Below the pieces are notes generated by a model. That model was given only the letters and a program-made list of their open reading frames with translations, ran no database searches and was not told where the DNA came from. Shown piece after piece: positions 25,437 to 33,612 of a stretch of 64,000 nucleotides of DNA (position 1 is the first letter of the stretch; the number at the start of each line of letters is the position of its first letter). The stretch covers positions 3,703 through 67,702 of the forward strand of contig DAINSK010000019.1 in NCBI GenBank assembly GCA_036741355.1. Direction: 5' to 3'. The translations under genes were made by a program, and so were the position numbers. This DNA comes from JBBRGK01 sp036741355. Its GTDB lineage: Bacteria; Chloroflexota; Dehalococcoidia; CAUJGQ01.

Positions 25437-26323
25437 GATGCTAATGCCCGGTTTGCGTTGATCGCCACGCCGTTGGCCTGCAAGAAGAGCAGCAATTGCT
25501 CGACGACCGCATCGACTGGGCCCTCGAGCCTGCGGGCCGCACGACTCTGGTCCGGCCCACCGGCCAGGATGAACCGCAGTCGCTCACGCGCCGTTAACTC
25601 GGAAGGCGGTGCTACGAGCCGCGTGGAAAGCGGTCGCGGTGCCTGGAGCGCCTCCAGCGTGAGTGGCCTTGCACGCGCGGCGCCCCCGAGCTCGGCCGGG
25701 GTGAAGGTCGCGATCGGTGTCCGGTCCGCGCGCCGGCGTGCCAGCAGCGTCGGGTAGCGTGGCTCGCAGATCCCGTCTTCCACGGCCAGCACCGCGGGCA
25801 GTCGAACGCGCAGCAGCTCGCGGCCGCCGCCGTCCAACCGGCGTTGAACCTCCAGCACATCTGACCCGCACACGGACACCACGCCGGTAATCAGCGTGGC
25901 GCCCAGATGCGCCGCCAGTGCCGCGGGAACTGCGCCGCTGCCCCAGTCAGGCGAACACACGCCGCAGAGGACTACGTCCGGCGTCGAGGCTCTGCTCATG
26001 GCAGCCGCCAGGTACTGCGCAATGCGAATACCGCCTGAGAGACCGGCATCGTCGAGCGCGACCCGCACCGCCTCGTCGGCTCCGAGGGCGAGCCCGGCAC
26101 GCAGGCCAGCCTCCGCGGCCTCGACACCTGCCGTGTAGAGCGCCACCGAACCGCCGGCGGCTTCCTTGAGACGCACGGCTGTTTCACAGGCGGCCATATC
26201 GACGGGACTCGCCATGAACGCAAGTCCAGGCCCCTCGATCTTGATCCCGTCGGGACCGGCCCTAAACGGATAGGCGGGATCCGGGACCCACTTGATGCAG
26301 ACCGCAAGCTTCATCGACCTCAC
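25433..26323 (-). CDS. etfB: Electron transfer flavoprotein subunit beta
   Basis: EtfB binds AMP or FAD and docks the dehydrogenase partner. The 296-residue protein begins MRSMKLAVCIKWVPDPAYPF, the usual EtfB opening, with ASPVDMAACETAVRLKEA, LCGVCSPDWGSGAVPAALAA and RRLDGGGRELLRVRLPAVLA, all family landmarks. The C-terminal 60 residues diverge from housekeeping EtfB. It overlaps etfA upstream by four bases. It probably moves electrons to or from a dehydrogenase or reductase of this operon; no ETF-quinone oxidoreductase gene is seen in the window. Confidence 0.9.
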   Translation of the reverse strand: MRSMKLAVCIKWVPDPAYPFRAGPDGIKIEGPGLAFMASPVDMAACETAVRLKEAAGGSVALYTAGVEAAEAGLRAGLALGADEAVRVALDDAGLSGGIRIAQYLAAAMSRASTPDVVLCGVCSPDWGSGAVPAALAAHLGATLITGVVSVCGSDVLEVQRRLDGGGRELLRVRLPAVLAVEDGICEPRYPTLLARRRADRTPIATFTPAELGGAARARPLTLEALQAPRPLSTRLVAPPSELTARERLRFILAGGPDQSRAARRLEGPVDAVVEQLLLFLQANGVAINANRALAS

Positions 26324-27333
26324 CGCTCCTCGACGGATGCAGGCGCAGCGGTCACACGCAACCGCTCTAGCAGGCGCGGAACCACTTCTTCCAGATCCGC
26401 CACCACGGCCAGATCAGCTACGTTAAAGATGGGCGCACGCGGATCGCGGTTGATGGCGACCACCCTGCCCGCCGAGCGAATACCAGCGACGTGCTGTGGT
26501 GCTCCAGAGATACCAAACGCCAGGTACAGTCTGGGTGCCACGCTCTTACCAGTCTGTCCAACCTGTCGCTCGTATGGAACCCAACCGCGGTCGACCGCGA
26601 CGCGGCTCGCAGCGATCGTGCCACCGAGCTTGCCCGCAAGCTCGGTGAGCAGCGCGAAACCTTCGGGGCCACCGACACCTGCACCTCCGGCCACGAGCAC
26701 GTCGGACTCGGTGACGGCCAGCCCCTCAGGCGACGGTCCGATCACAGCAATCCGCTCGACCTGGTCGTGCACTGACGTCGCGGACATATCAAGCCGCGTT
26801 ATTTCGGCTGCCGCGTCCTCGCCGGCCTTCGGAGCGGAGAATGCGCCTGCGGCAACCGTCACGACGATTGGCCCGAGGCTATTCCACCGGAGCTGCGCAA
26901 GCGCCTGACCACCCAGACAGGGCCGAGCAAAGCTGACCTCACCGTTCTGAACTCTTATCCGCGTGCAACCGCTGACAAGCTCGCACCCTAGCCAGGCCGC
27001 GATGCGGGCGGCGGCTTCCTGTCCGCCCTGGGCGGCGGGAAAGATCACCACGGCTGGTGACATCGCCTGCACGGCCGCTCGCGTCAAACCGAGCCATACC
27101 TCGCGCAGGTCCGTGCCCTGGCCAACCGGCGAGCTCGAGAACACGCGCCGCACGCCGACGGCCGCCAACTCCCCGATGGCCGCAGCGCCGTCCGCAGCTA
27201 CGACCGCCGCGAGCTCCCAAGCGAGCCCGTTTGCCAGGGAGCGTGCTGCGCCGAGCATCTCCAGGCTGCTGCTCGTCAGCGCACCGATGACGTCATACTC
27301 GGCAACCGCCAGTACCCCTTGCCCGGTTTCCAT
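26320..27333 (-). CDS. etfA: Electron transfer flavoprotein subunit alpha
   Basis: EtfA carries the redox-active FAD. The C-terminal FAD domain is unmistakable: VDRGWVPYERQVGQTGKSVA, LYLAFGISGAPQHVAGI and GRVVAINRDPRAPIFNVADL. I start it at the ATG at 27333 (METGQGVLAVAEYDV), nine bases after the stop of the upstream gene. The in-frame start at 27426 would read through the end of that gene. It is 337 residues and pairs with etfB. Confidence 0.92.
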   Translation of the reverse strand: METGQGVLAVAEYDVIGALTSSSLEMLGAARSLANGLAWELAAVVAADGAAAIGELAAVGVRRVFSSSPVGQGTDLREVWLGLTRAAVQAMSPAVVIFPAAQGGQEAAARIAAWLGCELVSGCTRIRVQNGEVSFARPCLGGQALAQLRWNSLGPIVVTVAAGAFSAPKAGEDAAAEITRLDMSATSVHDQVERIAVIGPSPEGLAVTESDVLVAGGAGVGGPEGFALLTELAGKLGGTIAASRVAVDRGWVPYERQVGQTGKSVAPRLYLAFGISGAPQHVAGIRSAGRVVAINRDPRAPIFNVADLAVVADLEEVVPRLLERLRVTAAPASVEER

Positions 27334-27341
27334 CTCTCGCC

Positions 27342-29345
27342 TCACGCAGGCGCAGGTACGGTGATGTTCCGCATCACGCGTATTCCGTCCAGGATGGCAC
27401 CCGCCATGTCTCTCGGTGCGACACAATCGCCGGCGCTGTGCACGTTGGGGCGTCGCGACGTCAGTTGCGCGTAGAGCGAGTCGTCAGCCACTCCGCCAAG
27501 GGAGACGACGACCGAATCGGCGGGGAGGCTGCCCACCAGCTGGCTGTAAACGTTGCGCACCTCGGCCTCACCCGGCCGGACACCGGTCACCTCAGTGGTC
27601 GGCACGAACCGCACGCCCTTGTGTGGCAGCCGCCGGTAGAGTTGCTCCGAGTTGTAGAAGTCTTGTGTCATGCTGGGCTCAAAGGCAGCGCAGACGACCG
27701 TCACCTGGTGGCCGGCATCCGCCAGCACTTCGGCCAGCGGCAGCGCCTCGAAGCCGTGATCGGTTTCGGCCATGGCGATCACCACGCGCGAACCAAGTCT
27801 GGCCGGATCTAGCAGGGCGGAGCGGACGTCGATCACCCGGCCGTCGCTGGCGCCGTTGCGAGACCCAGCCCACCAGGCCGGCATCGCCGGAACGGAGCCT
27901 GTCGCCACCACCACCACGTCGGGGTCGAACTCATCAACCGCCTCGGGGGTTGCCGTCATCCCCAGCTTGAGCTCGATGCCCCAGGCAGCGAGTTGTCGTA
28001 GGTAGAAATCGATGGCACTCGCGAACGAGGTGCGTTGAGGCGCTGCTGCTGCGAGCAAGATCTGGCCGCCTGCACCAGCGGCGCGCTCCCAGATCGTGAC
28101 AGCGAAGCCGCGCATGCGGGCCAGCCGCGCCGCTTCGAGCCCGGCGAGCCCCGCACCTATCACCAGCAGCCGGCAGCCGGTGCCGTCGCTCAGACGAGCG
28201 AGTGCCGCCTCCTCGTCGGGTATCGGGTTGAACAGGCAGTACGGCGTGCCCATGCCCATGGCACTGCCCATATCGCCGGTGCACGTCTGGTTGCAGGCGA
28301 TACAGTCGCGGATTTCAGTCGTCCGTCCCGTACGCGCTTTGACCGGCAGTTGCGCATCTGCCAGGATCGCCCGGCTCATCGCCACGAGATCGATCTCCCC
28401 GTCGCGCACCAGTGCTGCTGCGGCGGCCGGATCGGTCAACCGGCCGTTGTAGATAACCGCCACGCCGGCAGCACGCCGCACGGCCCGAGTGGTTTCGGCC
28501 TCGGTCCCCTGGACCGAGGAGGCGTCAGGCAGCAGGGCGGGCAGCACGTTGACGAAGTCCAGGGGCACCGATTGCGCCAGGCGTGCGGCGATCGCGGGCA
28601 GGTCCTCGGCAACGATGCCGGGCTCGACGTAGGGATCCGGGCTCAAGCGTATGCCGAGCGCGAGACTACCGCCGATGGCTTGCCGTACGCCACGTAGTAC
28701 CTCGACCACGAAGCGGCAACGGTTTTCCAGATTGCCCCCATACTCGTCGGCACGGCGGTTGACTTTCGGAGAGAGGTACTCTGCCAGCAGGAAGCCCCCG
28801 GAGGCATCGACCTCGACCCCGTCGAACGTCGCATCGCGCAGGCGCCGCGCCGCGCCGGCGAAGGCCTCGACGAGTTCGCTGATGTCGCGTCGGGTCATCG
28901 CGTAGGGGATGCCGCCACCGCCGTTCGGCACCGGCGCGCCGGCCGGAGCACGTACTGCCGACGGCGCCCACAGCGGCAGGCTCCGGTATCCCGGTGTGCC
29001 GAGGAACCCTCCGTGCCACAGCCTGCCGACGATCCGTGCTCCGTGGTCGTGGACGGCGTCCGTCACCCTGCGATACAGGGGTACGATGTCGTCGGAGACG
29101 TTCTCCACGGTGCGGGGGTTTAGCGTGCTCGCCGGATGGACGCTCTGCGGCTCGCTAACGATGAGCCCCACGCCGCCCCTCGCCAGCCGCTCCCAGTACG
29201 CGGCCAGCTCAGCTGTCGGACGGTTGGCGTCGCCGTCCACGCCGGCGTAGGCTGCCCCCGGCGCCGTGTGGACGATGCGGTTGCGCACCGAGACGGGGCC
29301 GATGCGAAGCTCCGAGAACAGTTGCTGGTCCATTTGCGTCCTCAC
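27342..29345 (-). CDS. Old-yellow-enzyme/2,4-dienoyl-CoA reductase-type FMN/Fe-S/FAD oxidoreductase, altered active site
   Basis: A 667-residue three-part enzyme. An FMN TIM barrel covers about residues 8-335. The 4Fe-4S motif is DCIACNQTCTG followed by a fourth Cys in PYCLF. A C-terminal FAD/NAD(P) domain has VIGAGLAGLEAARLARMRG. The family reduces C=C bonds of enoyl or dienoyl-CoA or of ring ketones. Oddly, the usual EIHGAHGYL segment of the barrel reads EVDASGGFL (about residues 178-186), so the conserved histidines are absent; LAEYLSPKVNRRADEYGG then returns to consensus. It is in an operon with a paralogue that keeps the histidines. Confidence 0.9.
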   Translation of the reverse strand: MRTQMDQQLFSELRIGPVSVRNRIVHTAPGAAYAGVDGDANRPTAELAAYWERLARGGVGLIVSEPQSVHPASTLNPRTVENVSDDIVPLYRRVTDAVHDHGARIVGRLWHGGFLGTPGYRSLPLWAPSAVRAPAGAPVPNGGGGIPYAMTRRDISELVEAFAGAARRLRDATFDGVEVDASGGFLLAEYLSPKVNRRADEYGGNLENRCRFVVEVLRGVRQAIGGSLALGIRLSPDPYVEPGIVAEDLPAIAARLAQSVPLDFVNVLPALLPDASSVQGTEAETTRAVRRAAGVAVIYNGRLTDPAAAAALVRDGEIDLVAMSRAILADAQLPVKARTGRTTEIRDCIACNQTCTGDMGSAMGMGTPYCLFNPIPDEEAALARLSDGTGCRLLVIGAGLAGLEAARLARMRGFAVTIWERAAGAGGQILLAAAAPQRTSFASAIDFYLRQLAAWGIELKLGMTATPEAVDEFDPDVVVVATGSVPAMPAWWAGSRNGASDGRVIDVRSALLDPARLGSRVVIAMAETDHGFEALPLAEVLADAGHQVTVVCAAFEPSMTQDFYNSEQLYRRLPHKGVRFVPTTEVTGVRPGEAEVRNVYSQLVGSLPADSVVVSLGGVADDSLYAQLTSRRPNVHSAGDCVAPRDMAGAILDGIRVMRNITVPAPA

Positions 29346-29363
29346 CCGCCTAGCGCCCCGGCC

Positions 29364-31310
29364 TCATAGAGCGCGCCCGACACGGTTGCCATCGCGCGTC
29401 GCGTAGAGGATGCGCCGCGGCGCCACGGCGTCGCCGACCAGGTGGAGTTCCTTCACGCGGCCCTCGAGCTCGTCATAAAGCGCGCCGTTGGCGCGGCCGC
29501 CGCACGCAACGACGATTTCATCGGCTTCGACCGTCCACTCCTCGCCGCTGTAGACGTGGTAGAGCGTGACGGCAGAACCACTGACCGACCGTACCCAGGT
29601 CAGCGGTGTGAGGGTCACGCCCTTGCCGAGCAGGATCGGATACAGTACGACGATCGTGTTGTGTTCGATCTCGTGGCCGAGGAAGCGGTGCATGGAAACC
29701 ACCTCCACCTTTTTCCCGGCATTGGCGAGATAGTCTGCGGTGCTCAGCGCCTGCTGGTGGTGCTCATCGGCGAGGAGGAGCACGCGCTGCCCGAGGGCAT
29801 CGGCATTGTCGTATACCTCACGCACCTCGTGCACCGAGGCGGTCCGGAGGCCGGGGATGTCGTCGGGGAAGCTCGGCAGGGAGCCCGTGGCAATGACCAC
29901 CGCATCGGGGCTCTCGCCCAGGATGGTCTCAACGGTGGCTTCGGTGCTGAGACGGACTTCCACCTTGAGGCGCTGCATCTCGTGGCTGAGGTAGCGCACC
30001 GACTCGGCCAGGTCGATGCGCAGGGGCGCCTTCGCCGCGACGCTGACCAGGCCGCCGAGTGTGTCGCTCTTCTCATAGAGTGTGACGCTGTGGCCGCGCT
30101 CGGCCGCCACGCGTGCGGTCTCGAGGCCGGCCACACCGCCTCCCACGACGACGACGCGCTTCCTGGTTGAAGCCGGCACGAGCACGGCCTCGCGTTCGAA
30201 GCCGATCGATGCGTTGACGGTGCAGCCGATGCCGATCGGCAGACCCATCGAACCCCGGCCCCAGCAGGCTTCGTTGCAGGCCGTGCACTTGCGGATCTCA
30301 TCCACCCGCCCCTCGCGCGCCTTATTGGCGAACTCGGGGTCGGCGATGATCGCGCGATTCATCGCCACCATGTCCGCATAGCCGCTGGCGATGATGTCCT
30401 CCGCCTGCTGGGGGTCGTTGATGCGCCCTACGGCAAAAACCGGGATATTCACCACCTCTTTGATCCCGGCGGCCACGTGCACGAATGACCCCAGCGGGAA
30501 GTACATGGGCGCGATGATCGTTTCCATCGTGTAGTAGTTGCCAACGCTGATATCGAGGTAGTCCAGCTTGCCCGATGCCGCGATCGGCGCCAGCATGCGC
30601 TGCGACTCCTCAATCGTCAGCCCCCCCTGGACGAACTCGTCAGCGCTGAAGCGCATGCCCACGGTGTAGTCGCTGCCGACGGCTGACCTAACTGCATCGA
30701 CGACTTCGTCGACGAAACGAGCACGATTCTCGAGGCTGCCGCCGTACTCGTCGTCACGATGGTTGGAGAACCCGGAGGCGAAGGCCGTGATCAAGTAGCC
30801 GTGGGCGCCGTGGATCTCGATCCCGTCGCAGCCGGCTTCCTGCACGCGCTTGGCGGCGAAGGCGTAGGACTCGATCATCTCCTCGATCTCTGGCTTCTCC
30901 ATCGCATGTGCGATGCGCCAGTCCCTGGGTGTAGCCATGGCGGAGGGCGCCCAGACCGGGCGCCCTCCCAGCCCGCCGGCCTGGGCGCCGCCGTGCCAGA
31001 GCTGAACGACGAAGTGCGATCCGTGCTTGCGCACTGCTTCGCCGGCTTTGGCGTACACCTCGACGAAACGAGGGTGCTGAAAGGGCACGATAGTCGTGCC
31101 GGTCGTCGAATGCACCGGGGTGACTCCGCTTGCGACCATGCCCGTACCGCCCGCCGCTTTCGCTTCCCAGTAGGCGATCAGACGGTCCGTCGGCAGGAAA
31201 TGCCGGTCCACGAAACCGGGAGCATGCGGAGGGCTGTAGATGCGGTTACGAACGGTCAACTTGCCGATCTGGATCGGCGAGAACAGGTGCGGGAAGCGCT
31301 CTGGAGCCAT
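29364..31310 (-). CDS. Old-yellow-enzyme/2,4-dienoyl-CoA reductase-type FMN/Fe-S/FAD oxidoreductase
   Basis: A 648-residue protein from the ATG at 31310 (MAPERFPHLFSPIQIGKLTV). A longer frame to 31598 is nonconserved and crosses the divergent promoter region. The FMN barrel has the intact motif IEIHGAHGYLITAFASGFSN (His at about 167 and 170), then HRDDEYGGSLENRARF. Fe-S ligands are in KCTACNEACWG and GCTVNA, and the FAD site is VVVGGGVAGLETARVAAERG. It is the first gene of the operon, 18 bases upstream of its paralogue. Its probable role is stereospecific reduction of an unsaturated CoA ester or cyclic enone. Confidence 0.92.
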   Translation of the reverse strand: MAPERFPHLFSPIQIGKLTVRNRIYSPPHAPGFVDRHFLPTDRLIAYWEAKAAGGTGMVASGVTPVHSTTGTTIVPFQHPRFVEVYAKAGEAVRKHGSHFVVQLWHGGAQAGGLGGRPVWAPSAMATPRDWRIAHAMEKPEIEEMIESYAFAAKRVQEAGCDGIEIHGAHGYLITAFASGFSNHRDDEYGGSLENRARFVDEVVDAVRSAVGSDYTVGMRFSADEFVQGGLTIEESQRMLAPIAASGKLDYLDISVGNYYTMETIIAPMYFPLGSFVHVAAGIKEVVNIPVFAVGRINDPQQAEDIIASGYADMVAMNRAIIADPEFANKAREGRVDEIRKCTACNEACWGRGSMGLPIGIGCTVNASIGFEREAVLVPASTRKRVVVVGGGVAGLETARVAAERGHSVTLYEKSDTLGGLVSVAAKAPLRIDLAESVRYLSHEMQRLKVEVRLSTEATVETILGESPDAVVIATGSLPSFPDDIPGLRTASVHEVREVYDNADALGQRVLLLADEHHQQALSTADYLANAGKKVEVVSMHRFLGHEIEHNTIVVLYPILLGKGVTLTPLTWVRSVSGSAVTLYHVYSGEEWTVEADEIVVACGGRANGALYDELEGRVKELHLVGDAVAPRRILYATRDGNRVGRAL

Positions 31311-31614
31311 CGGCGACCCTCCGAAACACAGCGCCCCTGTGCCGCGCTGAGGCGCTGGGGCGGCGCTTGCGTGTGGCGCCTCTGGCCTGCGGCCACAGTT
31401 GGCAGAGCCTGTTGAACCTGTTCGGAGTGTGGCCCGCCCTCGGTGAAGCTGGTTATGATCTGGATCATGTTTAGGCCGCGTTGCAGGTTCGGCCGTACGC
31501 AGGCTACCGCCCCTTGCCACGGAGCCGCGGATCGAGCACGTCGCACAGCCCATCCCCAAACTCAACGACCGACGGAGCGGTGGGGAGTTACGGGGCAATG
31601 CAGCGCGCCTCGGG

Positions 31615-31623
31615 TGCTATACT
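31615..31623 (+). promoter_or_regulatory. Extended -10 element of the PadR-gene promoter
   Basis: TGCTATACT matches the extended -10 consensus (TG-N-TATAAT-like). No good -35 hexamer lies 17 bases upstream, which is common for extended -10 promoters. The predicted start of transcription, around 31630, is about 40 bases before the ATG of the regulator. Inference from sequence only. Confidence 0.4.
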
Positions 31624-31639
31624 CGCCGTATCAGGCACG

Positions 31640-31658
31640 TATGTTTATTTCACACATA
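31640..31658. promoter_or_regulatory. Candidate PadR-family operator
   Basis: TATGT and ACATA form inverted arms separated by nine bases (TATGT-N9-ACATA). PadR-type regulators commonly bind ATGT-N8-ACAT-like dyads, and the spacing here is one base longer. It lies just after the probable transcription start and 13 bases before the regulator's ATG, a position suited to autorepression. Confidence 0.45.
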
Positions 31659-31671
31659 GGGAGCCAGCGCG

Positions 31672-32109
31672 ATGCCCAGGAAGTCCGGCAAGAGGCCGGC
31701 GCAAACGGCATCGGAGCCGGCACCGGACGTACAACCGGGCGCGCCTGTTGCGGGTTTCGGATTCCCAACACCGCCACGCGATCTGGTCACGGCCTACCTG
31801 TTGCTGCTGCTGCGGAACTGGAACATGCACGGCTATCAGTTGATGCGGCAGTTGATGATGTTTGGCTACCGGCCCACCGATCCCGGCAGCATCTACCGCC
31901 AACTGCGCCAGCTAGAGAAGCAGGGATTCATTCTATCCTCGTGGGAAACCGGAGAAGCAGGGCCGGCGCGGCGGACGTACACACTGACCGACGCGGGACA
32001 GGCGTTTCTCGGAACCTGTGCGGCGGCGATAGAGAACTATCAAAAGACGCTGAAGTTCTGGAGCGACATGTATTCGGGTGTGATCAATCCCCGTCAAACG
32101 GAAAAGTAA
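31672..32109 (+). CDS. PadR-family transcriptional regulator, PhaQ-like
   Basis: A 145-residue winged-helix protein. After a 35-residue Pro/Ala-rich leader come LVTAYLLLLLRNWNMHGYQL, DPGSIYRQLRQLEKQGFI and SSWETGEAGPARRTYTLTDA, which closely follow the pattern of the polyhydroxybutyrate-responsive repressor PhaQ and relatives. Such proteins repress neighbouring genes and release DNA on binding a hydrophobic ligand. It is divergent from the 13-kb catabolic operon and is the likely sensor of its substrate or product. ATAGGGAGCC precedes the ATG. Confidence 0.85.
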   Translation: MPRKSGKRPAQTASEPAPDVQPGAPVAGFGFPTPPRDLVTAYLLLLLRNWNMHGYQLMRQLMMFGYRPTDPGSIYRQLRQLEKQGFILSSWETGEAGPARRTYTLTDAGQAFLGTCAAAIENYQKTLKFWSDMYSGVINPRQTEK

Positions 32110-32118
32110 CGGTCGGCC

Positions 32119-33213
32119 GTGTTCCGTGATGCTCGCACGGTTGTGCCCCATCTGCCTGCGCCTCCGGCCCACCCGCCGGGGTTCTGGCAACGCGACTCTT
32201 CATATCCTCGACCGTTGACGCCATTCGCTACCGAGTGGCTCGTCCCCGCTCACAACCGGTCGAGCAAGGCGGCACTTGCCGTAATGAGCGCGATGATAGA
32301 CCGCGTCGAGCTACGCGAGATCGAAGGCTACATCTACCGACGTACGGTCCTCTTTGGACCGCTGCAGGCGCCCTCGGCCCTGGCTCGGCCAATCGCCAGG
32401 TTCGTGCTTCGAATTCGGCCTTCCACCCGTAAACGGCTGGCCGGAGCGTTGCGGGTAATGCGGGACCGCGCCTACATGGAGTCGCTGGATCGCTGGGATA
32501 GCCATTTCAAATCGCGCTTGACCGGGGAAATCGACCGCCTCGGGGATATTCCCCTGGGACCGGTTGACGACAGGTCGCTGGACGCACATGCAGACGCTGT
32601 ACTGCGACTGTCGCTCGAAGGAAGCCGCCTCCGTGAACAGGTCCGCGCCGCCGCGTGGATAACCGTCGGGCGGTTCATCTCCAACTGCGGGACGTCACTG
32701 TCTTACGACGCGGAGAGGTGCATGGCGCTGATCAACACCGCGGGAGAAGAACCAAACCAGATAATGCAGACAGCGAGGCAGGCGCTGCCGAAAACCGCCC
32801 GAACAGGATTTGACGAGCAGCTTGCAACCGCCGGGCGGGCGGCTACCGCGCGTTCCGACAGCTATCTCCTCGCCATTGAGCGGCCCTTGACACTGGGCCG
32901 TGCGGTGCTCATGGAGATAGGACGCCGCATGTGCGAGCGCGACCAGCTCAACACGACGGAAGACGCAGAGTTCCTTTCGATCGACGAAGCGCGTGCCGCA
33001 CTACGAGACGGCGCCCGCCGGCAAGAAACCGTTGGGGCTCGCAGGTCGGCGTGGAGGCAAGAGAGTGGCCGGCAGCCGACTGAGACTTTCGGAGAGCGGC
33101 CAGGTGGCCCGCCCTCCCAGCTCTATCCCCGAGACGTTCGTGAGATGACGGCGGCGCTCCTGTTGGGGATTCGAGTCCTGGAAAGCGAACCATCGAGGTC
33201 TGGCGGAGAATAA
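32119..33213 (+). CDS. PEP-utilising-enzyme-like helical domain protein lacking the phospho-His domain
   Basis: A 364-residue protein starting at GTG, nine bases after the PadR stop. Its N-terminus (FWQRDSSYPRPLTPFATEWL) and the segments VELREIEGYIYRRTV, SLDRWDSHFKSRLTGEIDRL and FLSIDEARAALRDGARRQE follow the helical part of PEP/pyruvate-dikinase-like proteins that normally precedes the PEP-utilising mobile domain. That swivel domain with its phospho-histidine is missing, and no ATP-grasp part is present. The C-terminal 70 residues are Arg/Gly/Pro-rich. It may be a decayed enzyme or a stand-alone domain co-expressed with the regulator. Confidence 0.6.
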   Translation: MFRDARTVVPHLPAPPAHPPGFWQRDSSYPRPLTPFATEWLVPAHNRSSKAALAVMSAMIDRVELREIEGYIYRRTVLFGPLQAPSALARPIARFVLRIRPSTRKRLAGALRVMRDRAYMESLDRWDSHFKSRLTGEIDRLGDIPLGPVDDRSLDAHADAVLRLSLEGSRLREQVRAAAWITVGRFISNCGTSLSYDAERCMALINTAGEEPNQIMQTARQALPKTARTGFDEQLATAGRAATARSDSYLLAIERPLTLGRAVLMEIGRRMCERDQLNTTEDAEFLSIDEARAALRDGARRQETVGARRSAWRQESGRQPTETFGERPGGPPSQLYPRDVREMTAALLLGIRVLESEPSRSGGE

Positions 33214-33227
33214 CGTCGCCGGGCTGG

Positions 33228-33563
33228 TCAGGAGCTAAGCTCGCCGGTCGTGTCCACTATTCGTGGCCGCTTCTCCATGTGGTTGAGATGCTCTTCCAAC
33301 ACGTCGTGAGGCACGAGCTTGACGAAGAGCCAGAGCCCGAGCGCTGCTACGATCAGGTTGTCAAATCGTCGAACGATGGGTAGCCACTTCGGCAGAATGT
33401 TGAACGGTGAGATCACGTAGGCGATTACGAGGATCAACGGCAGCTTGGCGATCTGTGAGACCCCCGGGTCGCGGCGCAGCCGCCAGGCAAGACGGACCTT
33501 GCGGCGCAACGGTAGCCTGCGGAGGCGCACGAGATGGTCATCGCGGTCGTCTCTTAACGTCAT
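33228..33563 (-). CDS. YkvA/DUF1232-family membrane protein
   Basis: From the ATG at 33563 the product is 111 residues. RKVRLAWRLRRDPGVSQIAK then LPLILVIAYVISPFNILPKW and FDNLIVAALGLWLFVKLVPH match the DUF1232 pattern of one or two membrane helices with a conserved SP-D-IP-like turn (here SPFNILP). Function is not established. A longer start at 33755 adds a nonconserved Arg-rich leader and overlaps the next gene's end. It is convergent with the preceding plus-strand gene (14-bp gap). Confidence 0.75.
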   Translation of the reverse strand: MTLRDDRDDHLVRLRRLPLRRKVRLAWRLRRDPGVSQIAKLPLILVIAYVISPFNILPKWLPIVRRFDNLIVAALGLWLFVKLVPHDVLEEHLNHMEKRPRIVDTTGELSS

Positions 33564-33612
33564 GACCAAATTCCTTTTCGAGGGTCTAAATGTTCGACGC
33601 AGGTATGACACA

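Larger units (their letters stand above)
31311..31671 (-). promoter_or_regulatory. Divergent intergenic region between the catabolic operon and the PadR gene
   Basis: This 361-bp stretch holds no convincing gene. It separates the first gene of the minus-strand operon from the plus-strand PhaQ-like regulator, so promoters for both directions must lie here. On the plus strand there is an extended -10 element and a dyad close to the regulator gene (listed separately). I could not assign a minus-strand promoter with confidence. Confidence 0.5.

Noticed and set aside
29442..30170. A 242-residue plus-strand open frame
   Set aside because: Antisense to the FAD/NAD domain of the old-yellow-enzyme gene, where all motifs are on the minus strand.
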